DNA from: Elysia crispata | Taxonomy: Eukaryota > Mollusca > Gastropoda > Plakobranchidae | NCBI GenBank assembly: GCA_033675545.1 | Contig: JAWDGP010001486.1 | Location: 952,001 to 1,016,000, forward strand | Reading direction: 5' to 3' | Length of the DNA stretch: 64,000 nucleotides | Shown here: one piece after another, positions 30,541 to 42,059 of the stretch | Layout: the number at the start of each line of letters is the position of its first letter | Position numbering within the stretch: the first letter of the stretch is position 1 | Notes under the pieces: generated by a model | Told to the model about the DNA's origin: nothing | The model's input: the letters and a program-made list of their open reading frames with translations, nothing else | Databases searched by the model: none | Translations under genes and position numbers: made by a program

Positions 30541-30646
30541 ATGCGATGTTTAAAGGTTAGAGATAGATTGAAATGAATCAATAAATAATATTTCTGAGAT
30601 ATTTATTGATCCATTTCAATCTATCTCTAACCTTTAAACATCGCAT
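30541..30646. repeat. 47-bp near-perfect hairpin (inverted repeat)
   Basis: Arm 30541-30587 is the reverse complement of 30600-30646 with a single mismatch; the loop is 12 bases. The arm starts ATGCGATGTTTAAAGG. A foldback/MITE core or a transcribed hairpin are both possible; no terminal duplication is evident. Confidence 0.9.
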
Positions 30647-32479
30647 ATATATATATAAATAGGACATTCACCTGTTGTTGAAGTTGTCATGTGAGACTAA
30701 ACAAAAGCAAGGGGAGGGGAGTCAAGAAATATTAAAGTATGAAATCAACATAGTGAGTGCGTGACTCCGTAAGGTTCATTACATATTCTGAAGCACAGCT
30801 CTGGTATGTAGAGTCGCTGTAGTATTTGAAGTACATCTCTTTTTCTCAACCGAGATTAATCTATCGAGCGAGCCTGTAAATCGTTGCATAAAGAATCGAG
30901 CAGTCCAGCGTGCTGTTTGTCAGGGCAGCCTTTGATGAAACAAGTGTGGGAAACAGAACTGAACGGCTTGGAAGTGTTCTGATTGCAAATCAGTACATGC
31001 TTCTATCCTCAGACAGAAATTTCGACCGATTTAGACGCCCTCATGTGATAGAAGATAACGTTAAGCTTTGATTGACAAAAAACCCCCTAAAAAACAAAAC
31101 AAAACAAAAAACAAACAAACAAAAAAACAAAAAAAAAACAAAAACAACCCAACATCTCCCAAGGGAAAAAAAAAAACAAAAAACCCCAACACCCCTTCCC
31201 CACCATAATTTTCGTATTTGGAGATCAGGGATTTCCTATTTTCAATTTTTTTTTCCCTTTTCATGGTGTTTGTAACTATGATAGGATTGATGGGTAGAGT
31301 GGCATCTTTTCTAAAATCGCGAAGAATGGGAGAGTGAGGTAGGAGAAGACAAAAAAAAAAGAGAATGCACGTGAGAAAAGAAGACTCAAAGTAGGTCGAC
31401 AGAAAGAGCAAACAAAAAATAGAAGAATAAGAAAAACTCAAATAATGAAAGAGGGATTGAGGAAGGGAAACGTTAAAAAAAAGATGGAGAAAGACTTAAA
31501 ATGTAAAATGTTGCTAGAGGTAAGAGCCCATAATGATGCATTAATTTCCATTACACGTAAGGCATTAAAAAGTAACAGTATGTATGGCAATAGTAAGTCC
31601 TGAGATCTTTTCTTCTTATGTCTTTACCTTTTTATGCTTTGTTATCAATGTAAAGTCTTCATAAGAGAGCGTCTCCGAAACAGCTCTATCTCTCTGTCTC
31701 TCTGTCTCTCTCCGTGTCTCTCTCTGTGTCTCTCTCTTTCTCTTTCTCTCCCCCTCACTCACGCTTTTCTTTCATAAATATTTTATGAACACAGAACTTC
31801 TTTTGTCACCTGTAAATTTATCTTATAATTGGGCATTGAATGAGCATATTAGGAAATGAAGAGAAAACATCCTGGCACAACAATATAGCAAAAGAAAAGC
31901 GAAAAATAAAAAAAAAGAAAGAAACTACTTTTTTCCCCTTTAATTTGCCAGTCAAAACAAGATTTTTTGATCTCTTATTTTGGTTTTCTATTATTTTTTT
32001 CTTTTTGTTTTAAATTTTATTTTGCAAATGGCACCGGATTTGTACATGTATCTATGTACTACGAGCATCTTAATAAAGAAGGTTAGACTGTATCTAAATG
32101 GTTAATATAATATTCTAATGTGAATACTTTTGTTCTCACACTCTCTGCCAAAACGGTGATATTTGTAGCTCCTAGTCTTGATGGCTTCATTTACTTTGAT
32201 TTTTCACTAAAGTTTTCATTCGAATCAAAAAACTTTTGTTCCATCAAAGCGGTATCAATAGCATATTTATCTATAAATGTGCGGTCCTTATAACTTTTAC
32301 TGTTCTGCTATCTGTTGTTTACAGGGAAAATATAAAATAATAAACTGAGGCCTAGAAGAGAGGTACTCAATGATCTATGAGAGGAGCCATGGGCAGACAT
32401 TCATATTCATTATGAGATTAAATCTTGTTAAGAGCCCTCGATAAATTAAACAACACCATTAAACTTATACTTGTTCGCG

Positions 32480-32845
32480 ATAAATCTGAGTGGGTATAAA
32501 TACTGTGTAGAACGTGAGTGGTTGTATCATGTACATTTCTTTTAGCTGGCATACAAATTGATAAGGGTCTAAAAATTTAGCAACTTTGGTTAGATCATCA
32601 AACACTTTTTCAAAAACTTTCATTATACACGGTGTAATCGGTTCTGGCTGTAAATCATACATATTTTTTATAACGCTATTAGGTTTCTTAGGGACAGGTA
32701 TGATAGATTGACAATTTCAAAGAAGATCTGACTCAACTCATTTGCGCAACACATCAACACAAAGCGCGGAAAAGTGCCAGGACCTGGGGCTCTCCATGAT
32801 TTCATTTTATTCTTATTCAAAAATGGCTCGCTCACTGTTAAGTAT
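32480..32845 (-). mobile_element. Non-LTR retrotransposon reverse transcriptase fragment (broken)
   Basis: Two minus-strand frames together resemble a LINE reverse transcriptase of the Jockey/CR1 type. The upper frame has SWRAPGPGTFPRFVLMCCAN and ELSQIFFEIVNLS (compare the family's KAAGPDxIPxRVLKxCAxQL and IFNLSL). The lower frame has SIIPVPKKPNSVIKNM, then PITPCIMKVFEKVF and LDPYQFVCQLK (compare TTIIPVPKK, RPVALTPxxMKxFERLV, LDPxQFAY). The switch near 32700 drops roughly ten residues and shifts the frame. The YADD catalytic part is not present. A dead fragment. Confidence 0.75.
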
Positions 32846-34173
32846 ATTCTTTCACACATGCTCACAATATAGGGTGAGTACATTCGGAGTCCTAATTTGT
32901 TGTGCCATTCAGATTGTTTTCTCTTATGCTCTTCAAAATCAGAAGGAAGTGTCGATTGACCTTCGCTGTCATTTAAAAAAAATTTCACTTTTAGTTTATA
33001 AGTCACGGAAATGTAATAATAACATGTAAAGAAAACGCAGTGCAGCTTAGCTTAACTTGGGGGAATCACTTAAAATTACATACTGCAATTTTTCTCTTAT
33101 TTTGAAGTCACTCATTTTTTCGAACTACTTTTCATAAAAAAAAAAAAAGAAAAAATATTAAAATAAGATAAACTCATTCTTTATGATTTTTTTTACCGCC
33201 TATCTTACAATCACTGTGGTTGTAATGGACCATGCGCTCGACTATTTATTCTAAGTTGCTTTTTTCATTGACATAAAGTTACCATAGAACTTTTTCAGAC
33301 ATCCACACAAGCCCTGACAGACGGAGGGATGTACAAGTTGCTACCGATTGATAGTTAAATAAATATTTTCTTTGAGCAATTAAAATGGTCAAGTTATCTT
33401 CCTTAGCGAAGTCAAGTTTTTCGTGCAGATTTGTACCTAAAACTAGATGAGGCACCTTCACTTGTTGATTCAAACTACAAAATTAAAAGAACAATTGTTA
33501 TCTTTTCAACTCATCTTTTTGTCGTGTTGACGCTGTTTACAACTTTCCTTAATTTAAGCGCATGCTATCGTATTTTTTTATATGCCAAAATGAGATGGAA
33601 TCTACTTAATAATTCCAGCAGTCTTTTAAGTTGCTAAGCTCTGCGGCTTTGGAGATGAAATTAAGGATGTCAAAAATAGGGCTTATCATCAAAACTCATC
33701 AATTTATAGCATTGAATTACCTTAATTCAATTAGATCAAACTTTATATACCTGACTACCTGAATCAGCTTTGGTTTGTACGACCTTACTTGAATGTGGAA
33801 TGTGCGCTTTTTATGTGGATGCATCCTATAAATAAGATAGTTATTTTATATCAAGTTTTGCCTCATAGTTATTGATTAATGCTATTAATTAATCTCCTGT
33901 TTTGAACATTGCCTTAGTCTGCTACTTGTGCTATAGTTTACTCCTTTAGGGTGTTTTTTTTATTTAATTTTTTTTTACACTTGAAAATTTATTTTCTATG
34001 TAATAAAATTTACATTTATATTAAGTTTTCCTTTTCTTTTGTCCTGAGTATTTTTCCTTTTCTCTGTCTTTTTCTCCATTTATCTCTGTCTCTCTTTCAC
34101 TCTCTCCCTCTCCTCCCTCGCTTTCTCTTTATGTATCTCTCTCTGTTTTTGGATCTCAAGCTTTCTTCCTTTC

Positions 34174-34178
<5 letters not shown>

Positions 34179-34240
<62 letters not shown>
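34179..34240. repeat. (CT)n microsatellite
   Basis: Pure CT run inside a longer pyrimidine-rich stretch (34020-34280). Confidence 0.95.
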
Positions 34241-34244
<4 letters not shown>

Positions 34245-36637
34245 GTATGTCTCTGTCTGTCTGTCTCTTTTTTTCTGTATCGTAGTCCTAATCTGTCTAT
34301 CATATCTTCCATTTTTTATTTTCCTTATTCCTTTATATATCCTTAATTTTCACACTTTCCATTTATTAAATAAATTATTTTGGTTACATGAAGAAGCAAA
34401 GCCGATTTTTTTATATATATTTGCAGTTTGCCTCTTTTCCGCCTTGCAGTTATGCTGTACTGCGTCATTCAATTTTTAATTCATTTATAACAGACTGACT
34501 TCAACGACAGCCTTCTCACTCGCCAGACTAGGTTGTATTGTAATTAATAAAGTTATGAATCAGAAAACAACTTGTTAACTAATTAAGTTCGCAGGATAAA
34601 TGAGCCTATCCACCTCTCTCAAACACAAATTGTCCTAATGTAAAAAAAACGTTATTAGGACTGAGAAAATCTTGCCGTCAAAAGAAGATGCTTTTTCATC
34701 TCAAATCTTTCCTACAAATAATTGTCTATTATCACGCTCATTTTGCCCTGACTGTCTTGTAATAAATATTGATAGCTGACTGGGTGTAGGCCTACAAATG
34801 TTAAAATGTTAAAAAATTCATTGGCAGATTTTGCCGTCGAATTTCCGCATCAGCCATTAAAACGAGGTCAATGCAAAACAATAACAAGAACTGCATTAAT
34901 CAATTTGCTATTTTTATTCCACATACGGTCAGATATGGTATAGCTGGGTAGCACGTCAGAAACTGCCAATAAATCAGCTCTCCTTTTTGCATTTACTAGA
35001 AAGTGTGGTTGTTACGTGTGGTAACCTGTTGCGTGATCAATGCGGCAAACATGAACAGTCTTTTTCACAGCTCGCGTTCACAACCGGAACCATTCTTGAC
35101 CAAGATATACTCAATCAAAGGTGTGTAAACAAGGAACAGTTGCTCCTCACTACCTTGTCTATTCTTCTCGCACCTGCGTGTTGTTTTCTTGTTTAGTTCT
35201 TTTTCCCTCAGGCAAATAAAGCATTCTCTTTACCGGGAGTAACTCGGAAGCCAACAGCTCCGATAAAATAGGGATTGTAATGTCAAAATACTTATGATCC
35301 AGCTCAACGAAGATTCATTCAAAGATGATTTTATTAATATAAGCAACTATTTAAAGTCAAAATAATGAATGCATCCACTTAGAGCTTATAAATATATCTT
35401 GCAAGGCACTTAAGTCACAGTACTCTTGTATTTCATTAACCTATTGTCAATGCTGATCATTTTGTATATATATATATAAATAATTAATTAATTTCAAACA
35501 AAAAATATTTCAAAGTTAAAATCATATCTATGCAAACAATATCCATCTTTTCAAAATGCAATACGCTTTCTTAAATGTCATCACAAAATGCATTTTTATT
35601 TTTTTATTCGCTGCTATTGAATTCATGCAATCTTAAATAAAAATTCTCTCTCGACATTAATTCTCTTGTTTATATTTGGAAACTTAAACAAAAACAAAAA
35701 AAGCAAAACTCAACAACAGCAATTACAACGAAACCTTTTTTATTATTTTGATGATAAAATTAAGATAAATAAGTAAAAATAAAACCATATTTACTCTCTT
35801 TTACCTCTTATCTTCTTGATTTATTTTCTTTCGTAAGAACTTGAGATCTGGAAACAGACAAATCATCGTTTGTGGAGAATCAGAAGTTTTCAACGCTCGG
35901 AAAGTCAACGAAATAATTTTATCTCAACGGATAATAGGCTTTATTTGTGATAGCCATTTGCCTTGTCTATTCTTTTTGACACCCTTTGCGTAATATCTCT
36001 TCTCAAACTGGATGTAGCTGTCAAGATCTCGGCAGGAACAATGATGATGTCAGGCCACATCCATCCACTTGGACTGTCTGGCCATCACCTGGTGCAGATG
36101 TTACTGTTAGGATCAATGACTTATCATGGGGAAGCAATGTATTTGCTTGTAATCAACGATAACAAACAAACGCAGATTGTGGCTTATTGTGATATATTTT
36201 TTCCCCTTTTTTTCTTAAAACTTCAATGCAAAAACATATTATAAAATACAGTATTTGTTTCACTATCTATGCCTTTTGGTATGGCATCATACAAATTCAA
36301 AGACGGAATACGTTCCTGCACCATAATTTTCTTCTCCTAAAGTGCGTGTTTGAGCCAGACACGTTTGGCAACGTTTGTCATAACTCTTGCATAATTGTGA
36401 AGGTGTCAGTGTCAAGAAAACCTACCAAAAAGCTCAAGCTCTACAACGTAGATGAAAAATGGCAAAGACGATCTTAAATCTAGGGTTTCAAGTATCTGTT
36501 TGCATCACGTATTTCATCCTCTCTCCGGATATGAAAAATGAACCTGCACTCGCCACTTTTTTTTATTACTTTTGGAAAAGTCATTTTGGATATATCGCTT
36601 TTGTAAGAAATATTCAAAAGCTTATATGGGAGAAACA

Positions 36638-36640
<3 letters not shown>

Positions 36641-36725
<85 letters not shown>
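36641..36725. repeat. (AT)n microsatellite
   Basis: Uninterrupted AT run of about 85 bp. Confidence 0.95.
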
Positions 36726-36726
<1 letters not shown>

Positions 36727-37563
36727 GCATTTCTTTGTCTAATTTCTGCAATCGTTTCTGGCTTGGATTTAGATTAAGTTTGAACTATACGAATTAGAAC
36801 GATAATGTCTAGATTTCTCAGCAGATATTATAGAGTCGCTTGATAAAACAGCGAAAGCTGAAAAGCTTAGGGGTTTATTATGATAAGATTCTAGAAGGGA
36901 CATTGCTCTTTTATGCCAACTGCATAAGGTGTAATCTGGACTTAATTATTTTTTTATTTAATTCTAATAACTTAAATTTTAGCATCACAATATCCTAGGT
37001 TTTGATTCTAGATCAATTTTATTTTTATTAATTTTTATAAGGACTTTCACACGACTGATGTTTCAGAATAAACTAGGATTTGGACCCTCGTATCTTGCCT
37101 TTACTTTTGTCTACTTCGAATATCACTTTGTTCTCAAGAAAACTCTGAGAGAGACCTAGAGGCGTAAAAAAAGTTAGAACTACCTCTTATTCTGGCTTTC
37201 TCCCATGTGTGCTTTTACAATGAAACGTATTGCCATTATATAGGTATGTTAATAATTTCAATGGAATGTATTTTTTTCATATTTTCGTTTATTGTTACCT
37301 GACCATCATTACATTTACACCTCTATCTCAAAATAAGAAGTTTTGAAACTTGTTTTCATATCCATAATCTTGACCTTCTCTTTTTAACTGTGTCACCAAA
37401 GCCTGACCATCTCAAAGTATGAAATGAAAAGGTCCAAAAGGCTTTGCATACTTATTTATATCCACAGCATCTACACGGGCAGTATGAAGGCAACAAAAGT
37501 GATTGATTGAGACTAGCACTAGTAAGTTCTTTGTCTAATTCTTAGTTTTCTACAGAATCATAT

Positions 37564-37657
37564 AAGGATTCGGCGGCTTTCCGTCGACCCACCAGCACAT
37601 GGCTCAACTGAGTATGGATCAGTCCAACGCTCTTCCGACTAAACTATCCGGCGCGCC
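37564..37657 (-). repeat. tRNA-like SINE head (degenerate)
   Basis: On the minus strand the run starts GCGCCGGATAGTTTAGTCGG, a good box A (37636-37647), followed by AAGAGCGTTGGACTGATCCA as in a tRNA D-arm and anticodon region. The box B part (GGGTCGACGG) is weak. More GC-rich than its flanks. Confidence 0.5.
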
Positions 37658-38411
37658 TTTTACGGATATTTCAGCAGATAATCAAACTCAAAGTTCGCTA
37701 CCTGCGTCTTGTCCCTTACGGGCGCATTTTTCTTCACAATTATCCTTCTTCCTGCACACATTTTTAAAAAAACATTTTATTTTACTTCCATCGCTATCTT
37801 CTACTGCCCTACATTTTAGGGACTTTTCACATTCAATGTTTCAACGACATCGTATGATTACCTCAATTAAAAATAACTGTCGATATTTTCCGCGATAAAG
37901 ATAATCCGTTATATGCATCGGTATCTAAAGTTTCGGTCACAATGTTCTCAATCAGCTAAACAACCATAAAACTTCAATTTTTTAAAACATAATAATTTAT
38001 GTCGTTCAAGTATCTAGGATATATGACACCATATTTATCAGCATTTTTTTTTTACTTTTTAAAAAATTTTAATTGTTTCACCTTCTCACCCAATATAATT
38101 CTAAATTCAATATGTTCGAATGTTAAATAAAATTACCTTAATTCTCGTGTCAATGGAGATAACGGTTCTACAAATAGTTTTTGCGAGCTCGTCAAACAGT
38201 TACTGTAGCATGTACATTTCATTGACCCATTCAAAATAGGCTAGCTGGTTCCAATGTTCAGATATGCAAATTCAACGCCCCCCTCCCCCTGACCACGCCT
38301 TCCATTAATAGTGGGCAATGGTTTGATAGAGAAAACAGATAGTTGCCTATCTATATGTCTGTTTGTCTGTCTGTCTGTCCGTCTATCTGTCTCTGTCTTT
38401 GACTCTGTCTC

Positions 38412-38416
<5 letters not shown>

Positions 38417-38475
<59 letters not shown>
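38417..38475. repeat. (CT)n microsatellite
   Basis: CT run preceded by CTGT-type variants from about 38356. Confidence 0.95.
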
Positions 38476-38479
<4 letters not shown>

Positions 38480-39126
38480 ACATATTACATACATATATTA
38501 TATATTCATATAATAAAATCAATGTAGACCTGCTTTCAATTGTAACTTAAAATATGGTTTAGGAGATTCTTTCCGCCCTTTTGGGTCACGAAGCCATCCA
38601 ATATTGAATATTTATTTGTATGGCCTCTTTGATCTTATTGTATGAATGACAGATCACCACAGTCAAGTAGTAGAAGGACAGCCTGCTAATGATTTATAAG
38701 CGGTACGCCGATACACATTGCACTCCTTCACGAAGTTATTTTTGTGGACATTATGTACTTTGCAAATCTAGTTTATGTAGATGAAAGTGTTGTGAATATG
38801 ATTATTTCTTTAATTTCTGAGTCAGGTGTCTTTAGATGGGCCGTTGAATAATTAGTTGCAGATTGGCGGCAAGATTCAAATAAGCCTGCAACCAAATGAT
38901 GGTTTTATGATGAAGCCAACTAATAACATTTTTGTTTATTCGTCTGTTCTTCCGAAAAAGTCCCTAAAAGAATAATTGTTTATGCCTCATTTTCTAGAGT
39001 GATAATCTTCACAATGGGGCAATACATTACTAATCAAGCTTACAATGATAGGCCTACTATTGCACTTTTTAATTAATCAAAATTCGTTTTCTACATTATA
39101 TGTCTGTCTGTCTCTCTCTTCCTTCT

Positions 39127-39130
<4 letters not shown>

Positions 39131-39210
<80 letters not shown>
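39131..39210. repeat. (CT)n microsatellite
   Basis: CT run of about 80 bp preceded by CTGT variants. Confidence 0.95.
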
Positions 39211-39213
<3 letters not shown>

Positions 39214-40012
39214 TGCCTTCCTACATACGTTTCTTTTTATCTGCCAATTTTGTCTTTGCTCTATCGAGCCAATTAGTAGGCAAATCTATGTAGGACCTAT
39301 CTATCAATCTGATTATTAAAATAATTTCACAATCGATCCCCGGATGCTATATGAACATATGTATATATGAAAGCATGCAACTGGTGATGCATTTATGAAT
39401 GTATACAAAAGAGGGTAGAAGGAAAGTAGAACATAAGTGAGTCGAAAAAATATTGTCTCAGCAAACCTGCAAGAATGCGAGGCAACGCATAGGCGTCTTT
39501 GTCTAGTCATGTGTCTCTTGTAAGTGATGGATCTTCGAAGTGCATTTTGCTTTGAAATAGTTCTTTTTTTTTTTTTGCATTTCGCACACTGTTGTCGAAG
39601 ATATATATATATAAATCTCTAGTGAATTACAGCAATCCAGCACTAGCAAATGAATTCGATTGAGATGAAGAAAGAAATCTCATGCGTAGAACACCTACAA
39701 TTCTGACAACATCGGTATTTTTTAACCGCATTACTGAGTGTCGACCCAGAAGTCAAAGCAAGGGCGTTACCTTGTAGAAAAATACTATTTCCCTATAGGA
39801 CAAAGTCAAAATGTAACTCCACTCCCTCACTGTGAAAAGAATCCTCGAACAGGCGAATAAAACAACTTCCTTGGTTTGACAGTCAACAGCAGATTTTTTT
39901 CACAGACGGCTAAGTGGAGCATTGGAAGATTTAAAAGATGTGCGAATGTAGCTTACGACATCTTTAGAGATAACGAACACAACAAGAATAGGAGCGAGTT
40001 TGTAAAACGATG

Positions 40013-40141
<129 letters not shown>

Positions 40142-40167
40142 ATGAATGAAGCAAAGGCGTGTTCGAA

Positions 40168-40263
40168 GAAGCCAGAAATTGAATTCACGGGACGCATGAA
40201 GCCAGACTCAAAGAAAGTGCAGGCCATTTCCGAGATCTCCACCCCCGAAGGACACTTCTGGCG
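40168..40263 (+). mobile_element. Ty3/gypsy retrotransposon pol scrap
   Basis: A short open stretch reads GRMKPDSKKVQAISEISTPE, matching the segment that follows the Leu-Gly-His motif in gypsy reverse transcriptases (typically DGxKPDPxKVxAIxxMPxP). The usual flanking parts are missing, so this is a small relic directly after the GA microsatellite. Confidence 0.5.
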
Positions 40264-41599
40264 TGAGAAAATTTTGAGGCATCGTTCAGTATCTGCCCAT
40301 ATTCGTCCTTCCCTAACTTATCCACTACTGCTGAATCTCTCTCAAAGCGTTGACAATAAAACATGCAGAATTCTTATGAAAGAAACAATGTCAAGATAGC
40401 ATAACAGAACTGAAACAAAATGTAGCCGATGCAAAATGCGGTAAACTACTAAGAAGAAAAAAATTTTTTTTTCATTCCAAGTAGAAAGTACATGTAGAAT
40501 TGTCGGTACGGGCGCTTTACGTCTGTAGAATTTGCTTGCCGAGTACTGACCATCACATACCAGAAACAGGCTCGAATTGTAAAAGAAACTCCGGCGTTAG
40601 TTATTGGAATGAACACATTTTACCAATGACCATAATTATGGGCAGTTGGTGACTTTTGGAAATGATCACAAGCCACCAGAAGTGATTTTGAATCGACCCT
40701 TGAGTCTGGCGCCAAAGCGACTCAAAAACTAATGATGTTCATCAACAGATACTGTTTAATATTGTCATGTTTAATTACGTACCAGGGTTTTAATTTTACA
40801 TTGCATGACTTAAGAAAGCCTAGAAATAGAAAAAAACATTTCATGAAATGCATTTAGATTAATGATAAGAATCCGCAAAAGATACAACATTTAAAGAGAT
40901 GCTCACCTATGTCAAGTTCGGCTGACCGGACAAGAAAATTCTCAAACCTGAATTGTGAAGTCTTACTATGAATTACGAGAATGCATTGTGGAAGATTGGA
41001 CTATTACTGAAGTGTGAAAGAGTAATCCGTCCTAGAATATGTTTATTTTTGGAAAGAACAATTCAAAGACACTTCGAGGACGTTTCTTTGTTTATCGAAA
41101 TCCTACAATCCTAAAGCTTACCATTCACAATCCTTTTTTTAAGGAGAGAAAGAAAGATCATATCTGCAAAGTAAATATTACCTGATAATTTGAGAGAAAA
41201 GGGAATGTTGATGCACGCCCTCTAAGTGAGCACCTCAATATTGTGAGAGTTACCGTCCCGGTTCGGGCGACCTCGCTCTCAAGTTATCCGACCACGTTTG
41301 ATTTAGCTGTAATGAAAGATCTTCTTTATCACACATAGCTCGTCTACAATCTTAATTCATAGCTTCACATGATTTATTATGAGGACAATATTGATTGCAT
41401 TTCTTATTTCCAGGAGGTAAGCAAGTTACGTTACCCGTTGGACCTCGGAGAGGTAAGAGTGAGACTAGTTAAGTACAAGAACTACGAATTATACGGCAAA
41501 TAAGCAAAGATCGACTTATACTGTACTTTCCCAATCTGTTTCAAATCCTTTAAAACGCTTATTAGAAAGTTATCTATCTTCGCATTAAGCGCATAAAAG

Positions 41600-41784
41600 T
41601 GCACTGCCTTGCGGGAATTCTAGCCGCGCATTTATTTAAACCTATATGATAATGTATAGGTTAAAAAAGACCTGGAAACAATAAGAAAGATTGCAGAAAG
41701 AAGACAAGAATGGACTACCCTCACCGCAGACATAAAGAAGGCTGCCGAAGCTGCGAGGTCGGACGACACTCCTAGCGGAAGGCC

Positions 41785-41862
<78 letters not shown>

Positions 41863-42050
41863 TGATAATGAATATTAAAAAAGAATCTGTAAACAGATTT
41901 GGATTTTACAAAATAAGTAAACTGTTTCTATTTCCTAATCCTTAGCTATGAATTTCGGCAAAAAAGTTGCCTCAACTTACATTGAGTTGCGGGAATTTGT
42001 AAATGCCCATTTATTTTGACTGCCATGATAATGAATGTTTTAAAGGATCT
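41600..42050 (+). repeat. Two copies of the same dispersed repeat flanking the LINE tail
   Basis: Copies at about 41600-41665 and 41980-42035 share TTGCGGGAATT, CATTTATTT and ATGATAATG in the same order. The LINE 3' end and its TAA tail lie between them, suggesting insertion into or next to this repeat. Confidence 0.45.
41666..41862 (+). mobile_element. 5'-truncated LINE 3' end with (TAA)n tail
   Basis: Bases 41666-41785 read as an open frame KDLETIRKIAERRQEW...TADIKKAAEAARSDD...GRP, the style of a LINE ORF2 C-terminus. The stop TAA at 41786-41788 is the first unit of an approximately 75-bp TAA repeat. The flanks share ATATGATAATG and TTAAAAAAGA blocks, a possible imperfect target-site duplication. 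TAA tails are known for I-clade LINEs; clade assignment here is inference. Confidence 0.6.
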
Positions 42051-42059
42051 CTAAAGGAT

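Larger units (their letters stand above)
33010..40010. other. No confident gene
   Basis: AT-rich DNA with microsatellites, the SINE-like head at 37.6 kb and a protein-like 60-codon stretch at 35980-36162. No splice-supported gene model could be built. Confidence 0.5.

Noticed and set aside
31061..31441. 126-codon minus-strand frame rich in Phe and Leu
   Set aside because: Driven by poly-A/poly-C and purine tracts; no start context, splice sites or domain.
34987..35196. 69-codon plus-strand frame
   Set aside because: No splice signals in context and no recognisable motif; likely chance.
41255..41300. GC-rich patch with GGTTCGGGCG resembling a tRNA B box
   Set aside because: No matching A box at the right distance on either strand.
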